Source: a virus. Taken from it: 64,000 bases of DNA. The notes beneath the pieces were generated by a model. That model was not told where the DNA came from, ran no database searches, and saw nothing but the letters and a program-made list of their open reading frames with translations. Each line of letters begins with the position of its first letter. The stretch's first letter is position 1. Shown piece after piece: positions 41,230-49,186 of this stretch. The stretch spans positions 57,284 through 121,283 of the IMG/VR virus record IMGVR_UViG_3300008113_000020, one strand, 5' to 3'. The position numbers and the translations under genes are program-made.

Positions 41230-41787
41230 ATGGGAAACGGAGCAATATCAGAAAACGACTTAATGCACAAATTAGTGCAAGCAAAAAAAGTAATGAATAA
41301 AGTTGATGGTGGTAACTTTGAAAGAGGCCACATTAATGAAGACATTTTAAGAAGTGCACCAGAAGATATTTCTGAACAATCTGCCCCGCCAACTAGACAA
41401 ATGGCGCCCCCAAGCGTTGATAGAATTCAACAATCAAAATTACCAGATCATATTAAAAAAGCTATGATCGATAACCCAATTCCACAGATTTCTTTAAATG
41501 AAACATTAGATATGGATTTCGTTAAAGGAGCTAAAAAATTAATGGAAAGAGAAGGTTTAGCAAAACCAACCCCACAACAAAAAAGTTCAGGCACAATAAC
41601 AAACTCAAATATTGACATGAACGCAATCGCCACATTAATTGAAAATACAGTTAGAAAGGTTATGGATGAAAAATTAAATCAAATCCTTACTGCACAGCAA
41701 ACAACATCAATTAATGAAAATCTAGTTTTAAAAGTTGGTGATTCAGTATTCAAGGGTAAAATCACAGGCGTAAATAAAGCCAAGTAA
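41230..41787 (+). CDS. hypothetical virion-associated protein
   Basis: The 185-residue protein has no family that I recognise. It begins MGNGAISENDLMHKLVQAKK. Residues 40-75 are Pro/Gln-rich (SAPPTRQMAPPSVDRIQ) and residues 135-155 form a helix (MNAIATLIENTVRKVMDEKL). The end, LVLKVGDSVFKGKITGVNK, looks like a small beta barrel strand pair. The nearby late box with minimal leader suggests late expression and a virion or assembly role. The gene is single between the repeat cluster and the glycosyltransferase. Confidence 0.65.
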   Translation: MGNGAISENDLMHKLVQAKKVMNKVDGGNFERGHINEDILRSAPEDISEQSAPPTRQMAPPSVDRIQQSKLPDHIKKAMIDNPIPQISLNETLDMDFVKGAKKLMEREGLAKPTPQQKSSGTITNSNIDMNAIATLIENTVRKVMDEKLNQILTAQQTTSINENLVLKVGDSVFKGKITGVNKAK

Positions 41788-41838
41788 AGTTCACTTTTAA
41801 TTTAAAATTTCTTATAATAGACATATAAGATCACAAAA

Positions 41839-43065
41839 ATGTCTAAAATAAGAATATTAGCAATTCCATCTGATGGCCACGGTGTTGGCAAATACAGAGT
41901 ACTAGATCCATTTAAATTTATTGGAAATAATCATTCTGACGATATCCATGTTGATATTGTTATGAATCTAGAAGATAATGATAGCGTGTTTGATAACTAT
42001 GATATTGTTCTTTTTCATAGTTTTATACACATGGTACCATTTGAAAGAAATTTGGAAAGAATTGAATGGTTAAAAAGAAGAGGTATTAAAGTTATTATGG
42101 ATATTGATGATTTTTGGAATGTGGACCAAAGACATCCAATGTATGAGCAAATTAAAAAACAAAAGATTGCGGAAAAAAAGATTGCATTTTTAAAAGCGGC
42201 AGACTACATCACTTGTACAACTGAATTTTTTGCAAACGAAATCAAGAAAAGATTAGGTGTTAAAAATGTTATTGTATTCCCAAATGCTGTAGATGAAGAA
42301 GAGCAACAATTTAAGTCCAACCCATTAAAGTCTGATAAAATAAGATTTGGATGGTTAGGAGGCTCATCACACTTATATGATATCGAATTAATGAAAAGTG
42401 GTATTGAATCTATTCAAAACGAGTACAAAAATAAAACTCAATTTGTTTTATGTGGATTCGATTTAAGAGGAAGTGTTCACGAGATTAATAAATCAACCGG
42501 AGAGGTTACACAAAGGCCAATACAACCACATGAAACTGTATGGTCTAAATATGAAAGTATTTTTACCTCTGGGTATAAAGTATTAGATGAAAACTATAGA
42601 AATTTTTTACTTTCATATGCACAAGCAGATTACCCTTCAATGGATGTACCATATCTCAGAAGATGGACACAGGATATCACCAAATATGCATTAAATTACA
42701 ATTACTTTGATGTTTCATTAGCCCCACTACTTGAATCTCATTTTAATTCATGTAAATCACAATTAAAAATTATTGAAGCGGGGTTTCATAAAAAAGCTAT
42801 AATTGCTAGTGAAACCATGCCCTATACTATGGATTTAGTATCCGCAGTAAATGAAGGTAAATTTAACGATGGAGGTAATGCACTTCTTGTATCAGCAAGA
42901 AAAAATCACAAAGACTGGGCAAAACACATGAAAAGATTGATAGATAACCCAAACATGATTGAAGACTTGGGTAATAGATTATACGAAACAGTTAAAGACA
43001 AATATTCTTTAAAAAAAGTATGTAATGATCGAGTTCAATTCTTCAAATCTATTGTTAACAAATAG
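41839..43065 (+). CDS. glycosyltransferase, GT-B fold (GT4-like)
   Basis: The 408-residue protein has the two-domain layout of GT-B glycosyltransferases. The N-domain begins RILAIPSDGHGVGKYRVLDP, holds DIVLFHS and VIMDIDDFW, and a 'ADYITCTTEFFANEIKKR' helix. The C-domain has RFGWLGGSSHLYDIELM and QFVLCGFD, then the acceptor/donor region SLAPLLESHFNSCKSQLKIIEAG with EAG in place of the usual EAMA/G nucleotide-sugar pocket. The target could be the virion, DNA or a host surface sugar; the sequence does not say. It may be an earlier gene: no late box, and the leader has an AT-rich TATAATAGACATATAAG stretch. Confidence 0.75.
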   Translation: MSKIRILAIPSDGHGVGKYRVLDPFKFIGNNHSDDIHVDIVMNLEDNDSVFDNYDIVLFHSFIHMVPFERNLERIEWLKRRGIKVIMDIDDFWNVDQRHPMYEQIKKQKIAEKKIAFLKAADYITCTTEFFANEIKKRLGVKNVIVFPNAVDEEEQQFKSNPLKSDKIRFGWLGGSSHLYDIELMKSGIESIQNEYKNKTQFVLCGFDLRGSVHEINKSTGEVTQRPIQPHETVWSKYESIFTSGYKVLDENYRNFLLSYAQADYPSMDVPYLRRWTQDITKYALNYNYFDVSLAPLLESHFNSCKSQLKIIEAGFHKKAIIASETMPYTMDLVSAVNEGKFNDGGNALLVSARKNHKDWAKHMKRLIDNPNMIEDLGNRLYETVKDKYSLKKVCNDRVQFFKSIVNK

Positions 43066-43123
43066 TTTTTGGTTTTTTGAAAAAAAAGACTTATATTAGT
43101 TAATAACATTAAAACTAAAAATT

Positions 43124-43354
43124 ATGTATTATTTAATTACTATCGGTTACGAAACCGAACAAATGGACAGAGAGGGTAACCCTAGAATCAAAAAAGTTAA
43201 ATACGTGCTTCAAGCTGAATCTGTTGAAGAAGCTACTATGGTTGCCGCCAAATATAGGGCTGGTGACATTAGAGGTAGTGAAAGCTTGAGCGTAGTAAAG
43301 ATGCCGATTGAATGTGTAATAGACGAGAAAAACACTCCGGAATATTACAAGTAA
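43124..43354 (+). CDS. DUF4494-like small protein
   Basis: The 76-residue protein reads YYLITIGYETEQMDREGNP, KKVKYVLQAESVEEATMVA and SESLSVVKMPIECVI. This resembles the DUF4494 family, small proteins of Bacteroidota and their phages with 'W/Y-x-V-x-V-x-Y', 'YLVDAxSFTEAE' and 'VxxIKxxxI' segments. No activity is known to me. If correct it is another hint of a Bacteroidota host. It is 1 nt from the next gene's start, so co-transcription is likely. Confidence 0.65.
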   Translation: MYYLITIGYETEQMDREGNPRIKKVKYVLQAESVEEATMVAAKYRAGDIRGSESLSVVKMPIECVIDEKNTPEYYK

Positions 43355-43355
43355 A

Positions 43356-43925
43356 ATGATTTCGAAAGAAAAAATTGAAAAAAATAAAAAGAAGTTTCTT
43401 GAAGTAAATGAAACTTATGGCATTTTTACAAAAGAGTTAGAAGAATTTCTGGGTGATGATTTTTTTCATTGCCCAGCTTCTCCTTCTCTTGATTTATACG
43501 GAGCATACCCAGGCGGACTACTAGATCATTTATTAAAAGTTTGTAAATTTTCATTATATATAAATGATATTTTACCCGAAAAAATAAAAATTGAAAAAAA
43601 TAAAATAATAAAAACTGTTTTTTTATCACAAATCGGAAAAGTTTTTCTATTTAAACCAAACCCAAGTGAATGGCATAGAATCAATCAAGGTAAAATGTAT
43701 GTTTACCAAACTGAAAATATGATTGCAATGAAGGCTGGCGAGAGAAGTGCTTTCTATGCTTTAAAATATGGATGTAATTTAGATGATGACGAATATCAAG
43801 CAATAATAAATGTTGATAAAGACTCTGATGATAAAATGGCAAAGTGGCACTCATCGATCTTATCACAGATACTAAAACACGGTTTTGAATTAGCACTAAT
43901 AGAAGAAAAATATGGAAACAAATAA
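43356..43925 (+). CDS. HD-superfamily protein, apparently degenerate
   Basis: The 189-residue protein resembles phage HD-domain phosphohydrolases in layout: HCPASPSLDLYGAYPGGLLDHLLKV keeps the 'GGLLDHxLxV' helix with its His, but where active members have 'FHDLGK' this has VFLSQIGKV. The catalytic HD pair is thus replaced by S-Q. Later segments (HRINQGKMYVYQ; ERSAFYALKYG; ADDDEYQAI-like) fit the rest of the fold. It may be a binding-only protein. It overlaps the dUTPase gene by 14 nt, which points to linked expression and a nucleotide-related role. Confidence 0.7.
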   Translation: MISKEKIEKNKKKFLEVNETYGIFTKELEEFLGDDFFHCPASPSLDLYGAYPGGLLDHLLKVCKFSLYINDILPEKIKIEKNKIIKTVFLSQIGKVFLFKPNPSEWHRINQGKMYVYQTENMIAMKAGERSAFYALKYGCNLDDDEYQAIINVDKDSDDKMAKWHSSILSQILKHGFELALIEEKYGNK

Positions 43926-44529
43926 CAACTTTTTAAGTATTTTAGATAAACTAAAAGAATACGAAGCATTACTTTCCAAAGATGATGATTCTGAATTAGA
44001 CGAAGAGTTGGTTAAACAAATTAACCAGACACTTGATGAATTGAATGAAGAGGTTTATTCAGCTCAAGCAAAAGAGCTATCATCATTCTCTGTTAAGTTT
44101 ATTAATAAATCAACAAACGAAGATCCAAAATTTGCATATGAGGGAGATAGTGGATTTGATCTTAGAGCGGACATTGAAGAGCCAATCATAATCCAACCAT
44201 CTAAAAGAGCATTGATACCAACTGGTTTATATTTTGAATTAGTTAAAGGTATTGAAATACAGGTTAGACCAAGAAGTGGGTTAGCTGTTAAGCACGGAAT
44301 AACAGTTTTAAATAGTCCAGGTACTGTTGATAGTCACTATAGAGGAGAGGTTAAAGTACCATTAATCAACCTAGGTGAGGAACCTTTTAAGATCGAAAAA
44401 GGTGATAGAATTGCTCAGGGGGTTATAATGCCAGTATTCGGTGAAGGTAAGATTACATTAGCAAAATCAGACCAAATTAACGATACAACAAGAGGTGAGG
44501 GTGGCTTTAATTCTAGTGGAATTAAGTGA
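43912..44529 (+). CDS. dut: dUTP diphosphatase (dUTPase)
   Basis: This trimeric enzyme hydrolyses dUTP to dUMP and keeps uracil out of DNA. All five motifs are present: GDSGFDLRA (78-86), a motif 2 region at PRSGLAVKHG (120-129), GTVDSHYRGEV (137-147, with the catalytic Asp), GDRIAQG (164-170) and the closing RGEGGFNSSG (194-203). An N-terminal addition of about 55 residues is helical and acidic and is not part of the usual enzyme. His takes the place of the usual acidic residue before YRGE. It complements the ribonucleotide reductase genes. Confidence 0.93.
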   Translation: METNNNFLSILDKLKEYEALLSKDDDSELDEELVKQINQTLDELNEEVYSAQAKELSSFSVKFINKSTNEDPKFAYEGDSGFDLRADIEEPIIIQPSKRALIPTGLYFELVKGIEIQVRPRSGLAVKHGITVLNSPGTVDSHYRGEVKVPLINLGEEPFKIEKGDRIAQGVIMPVFGEGKITLAKSDQINDTTRGEGGFNSSGIK

Positions 44530-44537
44530 TATTTATA
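44530..44537 (+). promoter_or_regulatory. late-type promoter box TATTTATA before phoH
   Basis: GATATTTATATGGG lies just after the dUTPase stop and ends 37 nt before the TTG assigned as the phoH start. It overlaps the last bases of the dUTPase stop region. Confidence 0.35.
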
Positions 44538-44574
44538 TGGGTGAGAATAACTGTTAATTTTAAAATTTAAAATT

Positions 44575-45288
44575 TTGATAAAATCGAAAAACAAAGCCGC
44601 CGTTATAGAGGAGAAGAAAACACCACATAAACAAAGAATTAGAGAGATCATTAAAAAACCCAAGGAAAAATTTTTAACACAGTCACAAGAAGAGTATTGG
44701 AAAATATTGGGTGAAAATCAAATAACATTATGTTTTGGGCCTGCTGGGGTAGGTAAGTCATATATAGCAATGAAAAGAGCTATTGATTTACTTTGGGACG
44801 ATGATAACAAATATGAAAAAATAATCATTGTTAGACCAGCAGTTGAAGCTGAAGAAAAACTAGGTTCACTACCAGGTGGGTTAGAAGAAAAATTAGATCC
44901 ATACATTTATCCCTCATATTATCTTTTAAATAAAATAATAGGTAAAGAAGCTAGAGAGCGAATGAAAGATGAAGGGTATATTGAAGTTGCTGCTTTGGCT
45001 TATATGAGAGGATGGAATGTTGATAATACTATTCTTGTTTTTGAAGAAGCTCAAAACGCAACACCAGCACAAATAAAATTACTTTTAACGCGTATTGGTT
45101 TCAATTCTAAATTTTTCTTATCCGGAGATTTAGAACAATCAGATAAATTCAAAGATAAAACTAAAACCGGTCTATATGACGCTAAAAAAAGACTAGATGG
45201 GGTTAGAGGAATTGGCATATTTGAATTTGGTAATGAAGATATCGTTAGAAACCCAATTATTAGCGAAATTTTAAAGAGATACGAGTAA
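44575..45288 (+). CDS. phoH: PhoH-like ATPase, probable TTG start
   Basis: The 237-residue protein has a P-loop core: Walker A GPAGVGKS at 55-62 and Walker B ILVFEEAQ at 153-160, with the family segments IIIVRPAVEAEEKLGSLPGG, DEGYIEVAALAYMRG and FFLSGDLEQSD. PhoH-like proteins are common in phages; cellular relatives are linked to RNA and phosphate stress, and the phage role is unsettled. No ATG lies before Walker A in this frame. The first good start after the in-frame stop at 44548-44550 is TTG at 44575; CTG at 44551 or ATT are the other options. This is the clearest non-ATG start in the window. Confidence 0.88.
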   Translation: MIKSKNKAAVIEEKKTPHKQRIREIIKKPKEKFLTQSQEEYWKILGENQITLCFGPAGVGKSYIAMKRAIDLLWDDDNKYEKIIIVRPAVEAEEKLGSLPGGLEEKLDPYIYPSYYLLNKIIGKEARERMKDEGYIEVAALAYMRGWNVDNTILVFEEAQNATPAQIKLLLTRIGFNSKFFLSGDLEQSDKFKDKTKTGLYDAKKRLDGVRGIGIFEFGNEDIVRNPIISEILKRYE

Positions 45289-45331
45289 ATAGATATTTAC
45301 TTTATTAAATTTTAACCCTATCTTTTGAAGT

Positions 45332-45973
45332 ATGAATATATATATTTCAATAGATGGGGTTTTACGTAATTTCGTAAACAGGTTTCACTACCATTATGAA
45401 AACGCATACATTGATGTTGATGTTGATGCAAGTGAAGACAAGTTTGATTATAAAGTAGTTGAACCAATTACTAATCTTGATCTTTCTAATCATTTTATAT
45501 TTCAATCAAAAGAACAAAAAGATTACTTTCAGTATATTGAATATCCAATGGAACTTTATGGGCACTCCCCAGTAAGTTATATCAATGTTTATAATGAGTT
45601 CAATAAACTAGTGTATGATCATAAAGATGATAATGTTACGCTTGTTGGTTTGGATGAATTTGGCAAAGCTAGACCAGCCACCTTATTTTTTTTATCACGA
45701 AGTGGTTTTATGCCAAACAACATCAAATTTGTATCAAGTAAAGATTTAGATACGGAATGGAGAAACGTCGACATATGGATATCAGATTCAAAAATTATTT
45801 TAGATAATAAACCGGATAATAAAGAGTTTATTTTATTTGAAACCCCATATAATCAATTCTTTACTTATGAGAAAAAAATAAATAAATTAAGTGATATCAC
45901 CATAGGAAATGGTGATATATTAATTAACCCAAAAGAAGAACAAAAATTAATAATAGATGGCGGAATTTTATAA
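45332..45973 (+). CDS. HAD-fold protein lacking the nucleophile Asp
   Basis: The 213-residue protein starts IYISIDGVLRNFVNRF, which matches the HAD motif I (D-x-D-G-[TV]) except that the first Asp, the nucleophile, is Ser6; D8 is kept. The later segments NDNVTLVGLDEFGKARPATLFFL, IKFVSSKDLDTEWRNV and DIWISDSKIILDNKP fit HAD motifs II to IV of a 5'-nucleotidase-like phage protein. With Ser in place of Asp it is probably not a phosphatase. It might be a structural or binding protein. It overlaps the next gene by 17 nt. Confidence 0.65.
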   Translation: MNIYISIDGVLRNFVNRFHYHYENAYIDVDVDASEDKFDYKVVEPITNLDLSNHFIFQSKEQKDYFQYIEYPMELYGHSPVSYINVYNEFNKLVYDHKDDNVTLVGLDEFGKARPATLFFLSRSGFMPNNIKFVSSKDLDTEWRNVDIWISDSKIILDNKPDNKEFILFETPYNQFFTYEKKINKLSDITIGNGDILINPKEEQKLIIDGGIL

Positions 45974-46241
45974 TAAAAACTACTACATCGATATCGATGG
46001 TATGATCGATAAATGTAGGACAGGAGGTACGCTTCAGGATGAAGACGGAAAAGATGTGATGGAAATAAACGTCTTTAAATACGAACTTTTAAAGATGATG
46101 ATTGATAGAGTATTAAATGAGATTGATGATATTGATGATGATGATGTGTTATCATCATTAAAGCCAAGTCAAAGTTCAGTATCGTTCAATTTAGCATTTA
46201 ATACCCTAATCCAATATGGAATAATAAACGAAGAAACATAA
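45957..46241 (+). CDS. small hypothetical protein, acidic
   Basis: The 94-residue protein reads FYNKNYYIDIDGMIDKC then TLQDEDGKDVMEINVF, a helix YELLKMMIDRVLNEID and an Asp-rich stretch. I recognise no family. It starts 17 nt inside the HAD-like gene and ends 5 nt before the next glycosyltransferase, which suggests it belongs to that group. The acidic stretch DDIDDDDVLSSLKP is reminiscent of linker regions but proves nothing. Confidence 0.6.
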   Translation: MAEFYNKNYYIDIDGMIDKCRTGGTLQDEDGKDVMEINVFKYELLKMMIDRVLNEIDDIDDDDVLSSLKPSQSSVSFNLAFNTLIQYGIINEET

Positions 46242-46245
46242 AAAA

Positions 46246-47313
46246 ATGAGTGAAAAATTAAAAAACATCGAAAAATTACAAGATGCACTTTCTAGAATAG
46301 AATCTAAAGAAAATAAAATTTATTTTTTATGCTATGACACTAGAAATAATGCTAAAGCTTCTGTAAAACATATCTATGATATGGCCCTCTTTTTAAAAGA
46401 GGCTGGAATGGACAGCAAAATATTAGTTGAAGACAAAAACTATAGCGGGGTGTCTAGCTGGTTGGGAGATAAATACAATGAGATACCTGTAGTTTCAATC
46501 AAAGATGATAAAATTGAAATGTCAATCGACGACGTTTTGGTTATCCCAGAACAATATTCAAATGTGTTGCAACAATTAGCGAATATTAGATGTACTAAAA
46601 TAATGTTAGTGCAACAAAAAGAATACATGTTTGATTCTCTACCTATCGGCAGCCGTTGGAGTGATTTTGGGATTGAAAAAGTTATTACTACTACAGAAGC
46701 AGCTAAAAAATATATTCTAGAATATTTTCCAGAATCACTAGTATTTGTTATACCACCAGTAATTGAAGATTATTTTAGTAAAAGTGAAAAATTACAAAAA
46801 CCATATATTGGTATTAGTATAAGAGACAGAGTAAAACATAGGAAAATTATATCTGAATTTTATTTAAAATACCCGCAATTAAGGTGGGTTACTTTTAAAG
46901 ATATGGTACAAATGACAAACGAAGAGTTTGCAAATTCTCTAAAAGAATGTTTTGTTTCTTTATGGCTTGATGATGATAGTACATTTGGTACTTTCCCATT
47001 AGAATCCATGAAGTGTAATATCCCCGTAATAGGTAAAATACCTTCTACAGAACCAGATTGGTTGACTGAAAATGGTATATGGACATATGATGAAAGTAAA
47101 TTAGTAGAATTGCTTGGCACATATTCTTTAGCATGGTTAGAAGGTGTTGGAATTACAGATGAAGTTAAAGAAAAAATGGCAAGTACATTAATACCATATG
47201 AAAAAGAAATAACAAAAAACAACACCATAAACGTATTTCAATCCTTTAATAATAAAAGAGTTGAGACAATAACAAAAGCATTAGAAAAATTAAAAGAAGA
47301 AGAAGTTGTATGA
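46246..47313 (+). CDS. glycosyltransferase-like protein, GT-B fold
   Basis: The 355-residue protein has a two-domain layout. The N-domain has KIYFLCYDTRNNAKASVKHI and KHIYDMALFLKEAGMDSKIL, like the start of GT-B sugar transferases, and a hinge near residue 190 (PYIGISIRDRVKHRKII). The C-domain has CFVSLWLDDDSTFGTFPLES, where GT4 enzymes have the 'E-x-x-P-x-x-x-x-E-A' donor pocket; here it is TFPLESMKCNIPVIGKIPST. The acceptor is unknown. It overlaps the GT2 gene by 4 nt (ATGA), so the two are probably made together. Confidence 0.7.
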   Translation: MSEKLKNIEKLQDALSRIESKENKIYFLCYDTRNNAKASVKHIYDMALFLKEAGMDSKILVEDKNYSGVSSWLGDKYNEIPVVSIKDDKIEMSIDDVLVIPEQYSNVLQQLANIRCTKIMLVQQKEYMFDSLPIGSRWSDFGIEKVITTTEAAKKYILEYFPESLVFVIPPVIEDYFSKSEKLQKPYIGISIRDRVKHRKIISEFYLKYPQLRWVTFKDMVQMTNEEFANSLKECFVSLWLDDDSTFGTFPLESMKCNIPVIGKIPSTEPDWLTENGIWTYDESKLVELLGTYSLAWLEGVGITDEVKEKMASTLIPYEKEITKNNTINVFQSFNNKRVETITKALEKLKEEEVV

Positions 47314-48095
47314 AAAATATCACAGTAATATTACCGGTTCATAAATTAAACGAAGATTATAAAGAAATGTTATTTTATTCTGTTGAATCTGTAAAACAAT
47401 TTTATAACGATGTTAAACTACTAATTGTGGCCCCAGCAAATCTTAAGAAGGATTTGTCAGATATAGATCTAGGTCAAAAATTAGAAATAAAATATCATTA
47501 CCATAATGAAAGCGCCGATTTCTGTAGTCAAATAAACGAAGGAGCTAAAATTTGTGATACAGAATGGTTTTCAATTTTAGAGGTTGATGATGAATATCAA
47601 AAGATCTGGTTAACAAGTGTAAATGAATACATGAATGAATACCCAGAAGCACAAGTATTCTTACCAATCGTAAAGGATATTGATGAAACTGGTAAATTTA
47701 CAAATTTTACAAATGAATCCGTTTGGGCATATGGGTTTTCAGAAACACAAGGGTTTTTAGATAACGAAGTTCTAATGGAATTTCAAAGCTACCAAATAAG
47801 TGGCGGGGTTTACAAAACAAAAACATTTTTAGAATTCGGCGGCTTAAAAGAAAATATCAAATTAACATTTGGCTACGAATTGTTATTAAGATTAACCCAT
47901 AATGGTGTGAAAATTGTTGTTGTCCCAAGAATAGGATACAGACATGTAAACTTAAGAGAAGATTCCCTTTTCTGGAAATACAAAAATGATCAAGAAATAA
48001 AACTAGGAGAAAAAGAGGCCAAGTTTTGGATTGATACAGCAAAAAAAGAATTTTTCTTCACCAATAAACGAGAAGTAAATTATAGTGAAGCTTAA
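47310..48095 (+). CDS. glycosyltransferase family 2-like protein
   Basis: The 261-residue protein begins ITVILPVHKLNEDYKEMLFY, the typical start of GT-A family 2 enzymes, and has SVESVKQF, CSQINEGAKICDTEWFSILE and a following VDDEYQ, where the DxD-type motif would be (E-V-D-D). The C-terminal part has SGGVYKTKTFLEFGGLKENI and a region rich in aromatic residues with YRHVNLREDSLFWKY, like the acceptor-side of GT2. The 4-nt overlap with the preceding GT and 1-nt overlap with the sigma gene (TAATG) suggest one operon. Confidence 0.75.
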   Translation: MKNITVILPVHKLNEDYKEMLFYSVESVKQFYNDVKLLIVAPANLKKDLSDIDLGQKLEIKYHYHNESADFCSQINEGAKICDTEWFSILEVDDEYQKIWLTSVNEYMNEYPEAQVFLPIVKDIDETGKFTNFTNESVWAYGFSETQGFLDNEVLMEFQSYQISGGVYKTKTFLEFGGLKENIKLTFGYELLLRLTHNGVKIVVVPRIGYRHVNLREDSLFWKYKNDQEIKLGEKEAKFWIDTAKKEFFFTNKREVNYSEA

Positions 48096-48793
48096 TGCCA
48101 AGAAAACGTACCCAAAAAGTTTATTTTGGGGAGGATCAAGAGAAGGCGGTAGTTAGATACTTAGAAAGTTCAGACGACGCAGAAAGAAACAAGATATTCA
48201 ATGAATATTTACGAGAACCCCTAGTAATAATGGTTGAGAGTATCATAAGAAGATACAAACTATACAGAAAAGATTTTGAATTTGAGGACTTGCATACTGA
48301 TACTATGTCTTTCCTTATAACAAAAATTAACAAATTCGACCATACAAAAAACCATAAAGCATATTCCTATTTTGGAACCATTTGTAAGAATTACTTAATG
48401 GGCGCCATTCAAAAGGATACCAAAGATACAAACAGAAGTGTCTCTTATGAAGATATATCCGAAGACATTGAGACACGTATTGATTTTTCATATACTATAG
48501 ACGACTATCACGTTGATTATTCTGATGTTATAATTGCTTTAACTAATAAATTAGAAGACTTTATTGAAACAGAAGAATTGACCGACAATGAAAAGAAGTT
48601 AGGTTATGCTCTGTTAGAAATTTTTACCAATTTTGAGAGAATATTTCAAATAGGTGATGGTAATAAGTTTAATAAAAACCTGATTTTACTGTCTTTAAGA
48701 GAAATGACATCACTTTCAACCAAAGAGATACGTGTTTCGTTAAAAAGATATAAAAACCTATATGATGGTATATTAGGCGGATTTTTAGATTAA
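48095..48793 (+). CDS. 55: late-transcription sigma factor, gp55-like
   Basis: The 232-residue protein has a sigma-70 region 2-like core at about 45-110: LVIMVESIIRRYKLYRKDF, FEDLHTDTMSFLITKINKF and HKAYSYFGTICKNYLMGAI, which would bind the host RNA polymerase and the -10 DNA. The C-terminal half ends with a helix-turn-helix-like stretch, SLREMTSLSTKEIRVSLKRY, and a hydrophobic-acidic tip GILGGFLD, comparable in type to the clamp-binding tip of T4 gp55. It probably reads the TATTTATA boxes described here. It overlaps the GT2 gene by 1 nt. Confidence 0.75.
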   Translation: MPRKRTQKVYFGEDQEKAVVRYLESSDDAERNKIFNEYLREPLVIMVESIIRRYKLYRKDFEFEDLHTDTMSFLITKINKFDHTKNHKAYSYFGTICKNYLMGAIQKDTKDTNRSVSYEDISEDIETRIDFSYTIDDYHVDYSDVIIALTNKLEDFIETEELTDNEKKLGYALLEIFTNFERIFQIGDGNKFNKNLILLSLREMTSLSTKEIRVSLKRYKNLYDGILGGFLD

Positions 48794-48796
48794 ATC

Positions 48797-48804
48797 TATT
48801 TATT
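48797..48804 (+). promoter_or_regulatory. late-type box TATTTATT, 4 nt before the 125-aa gene
   Basis: CTATTTATTATTTATG: the box ends 4 nt before the ATG at 48809. It sits in the 15-nt gap after the sigma gene, so it may start a late transcript of the baseplate genes that follow. Confidence 0.45.
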
Positions 48805-48808
48805 ATTT

Positions 48809-49186
48809 ATGAGACCACCGAGAAAAACATTATCATTAGACACCGACTCAGCCTTGGCTCTAATGCAGGAGATTTATAACGATATTGTGGAACAAAAAAA
48901 TACGGCCACATTGATCATGAAAAAGATGCTTTCTTTTATGAAAGAATCTGAAGATATGTCCGTTATTGGGCCCGTAATTAAAGAACAACAAAAGATTCTT
49001 AATGAATGTACAGAAAAGAAAATATCATTAGTTAAAATCCAAAATACCCTAATCCAAAAGGGTGCCGGCTCCGACGGTAAGTTTGCACCAGGTAAAATGA
49101 CTTTAACCGATGAAGATAGAGAGCTTCTAGAAAAATTAATGGACGATGATAAAGATAAAAATAGAGGTGAAAAATTTGAAATATAA
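48809..49186 (+). CDS. small hypothetical virion-cluster protein
   Basis: The 125-residue protein is helical: SALALMQEIYNDIVEQKNT and KKMLSFMKESEDMSVIG, then KILNECTEKKISLVKIQ. The C-terminal part (KMTLTDEDRELLEKLMDDDKD) is acidic. I recognise no family. It overlaps the next gene by 1 nt and leads a run of genes for hub and spike proteins. Its size and helical make-up fit an assembly factor, but this is a guess. Confidence 0.6.
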   Translation: MRPPRKTLSLDTDSALALMQEIYNDIVEQKNTATLIMKKMLSFMKESEDMSVIGPVIKEQQKILNECTEKKISLVKIQNTLIQKGAGSDGKFAPGKMTLTDEDRELLEKLMDDDKDKNRGEKFEI

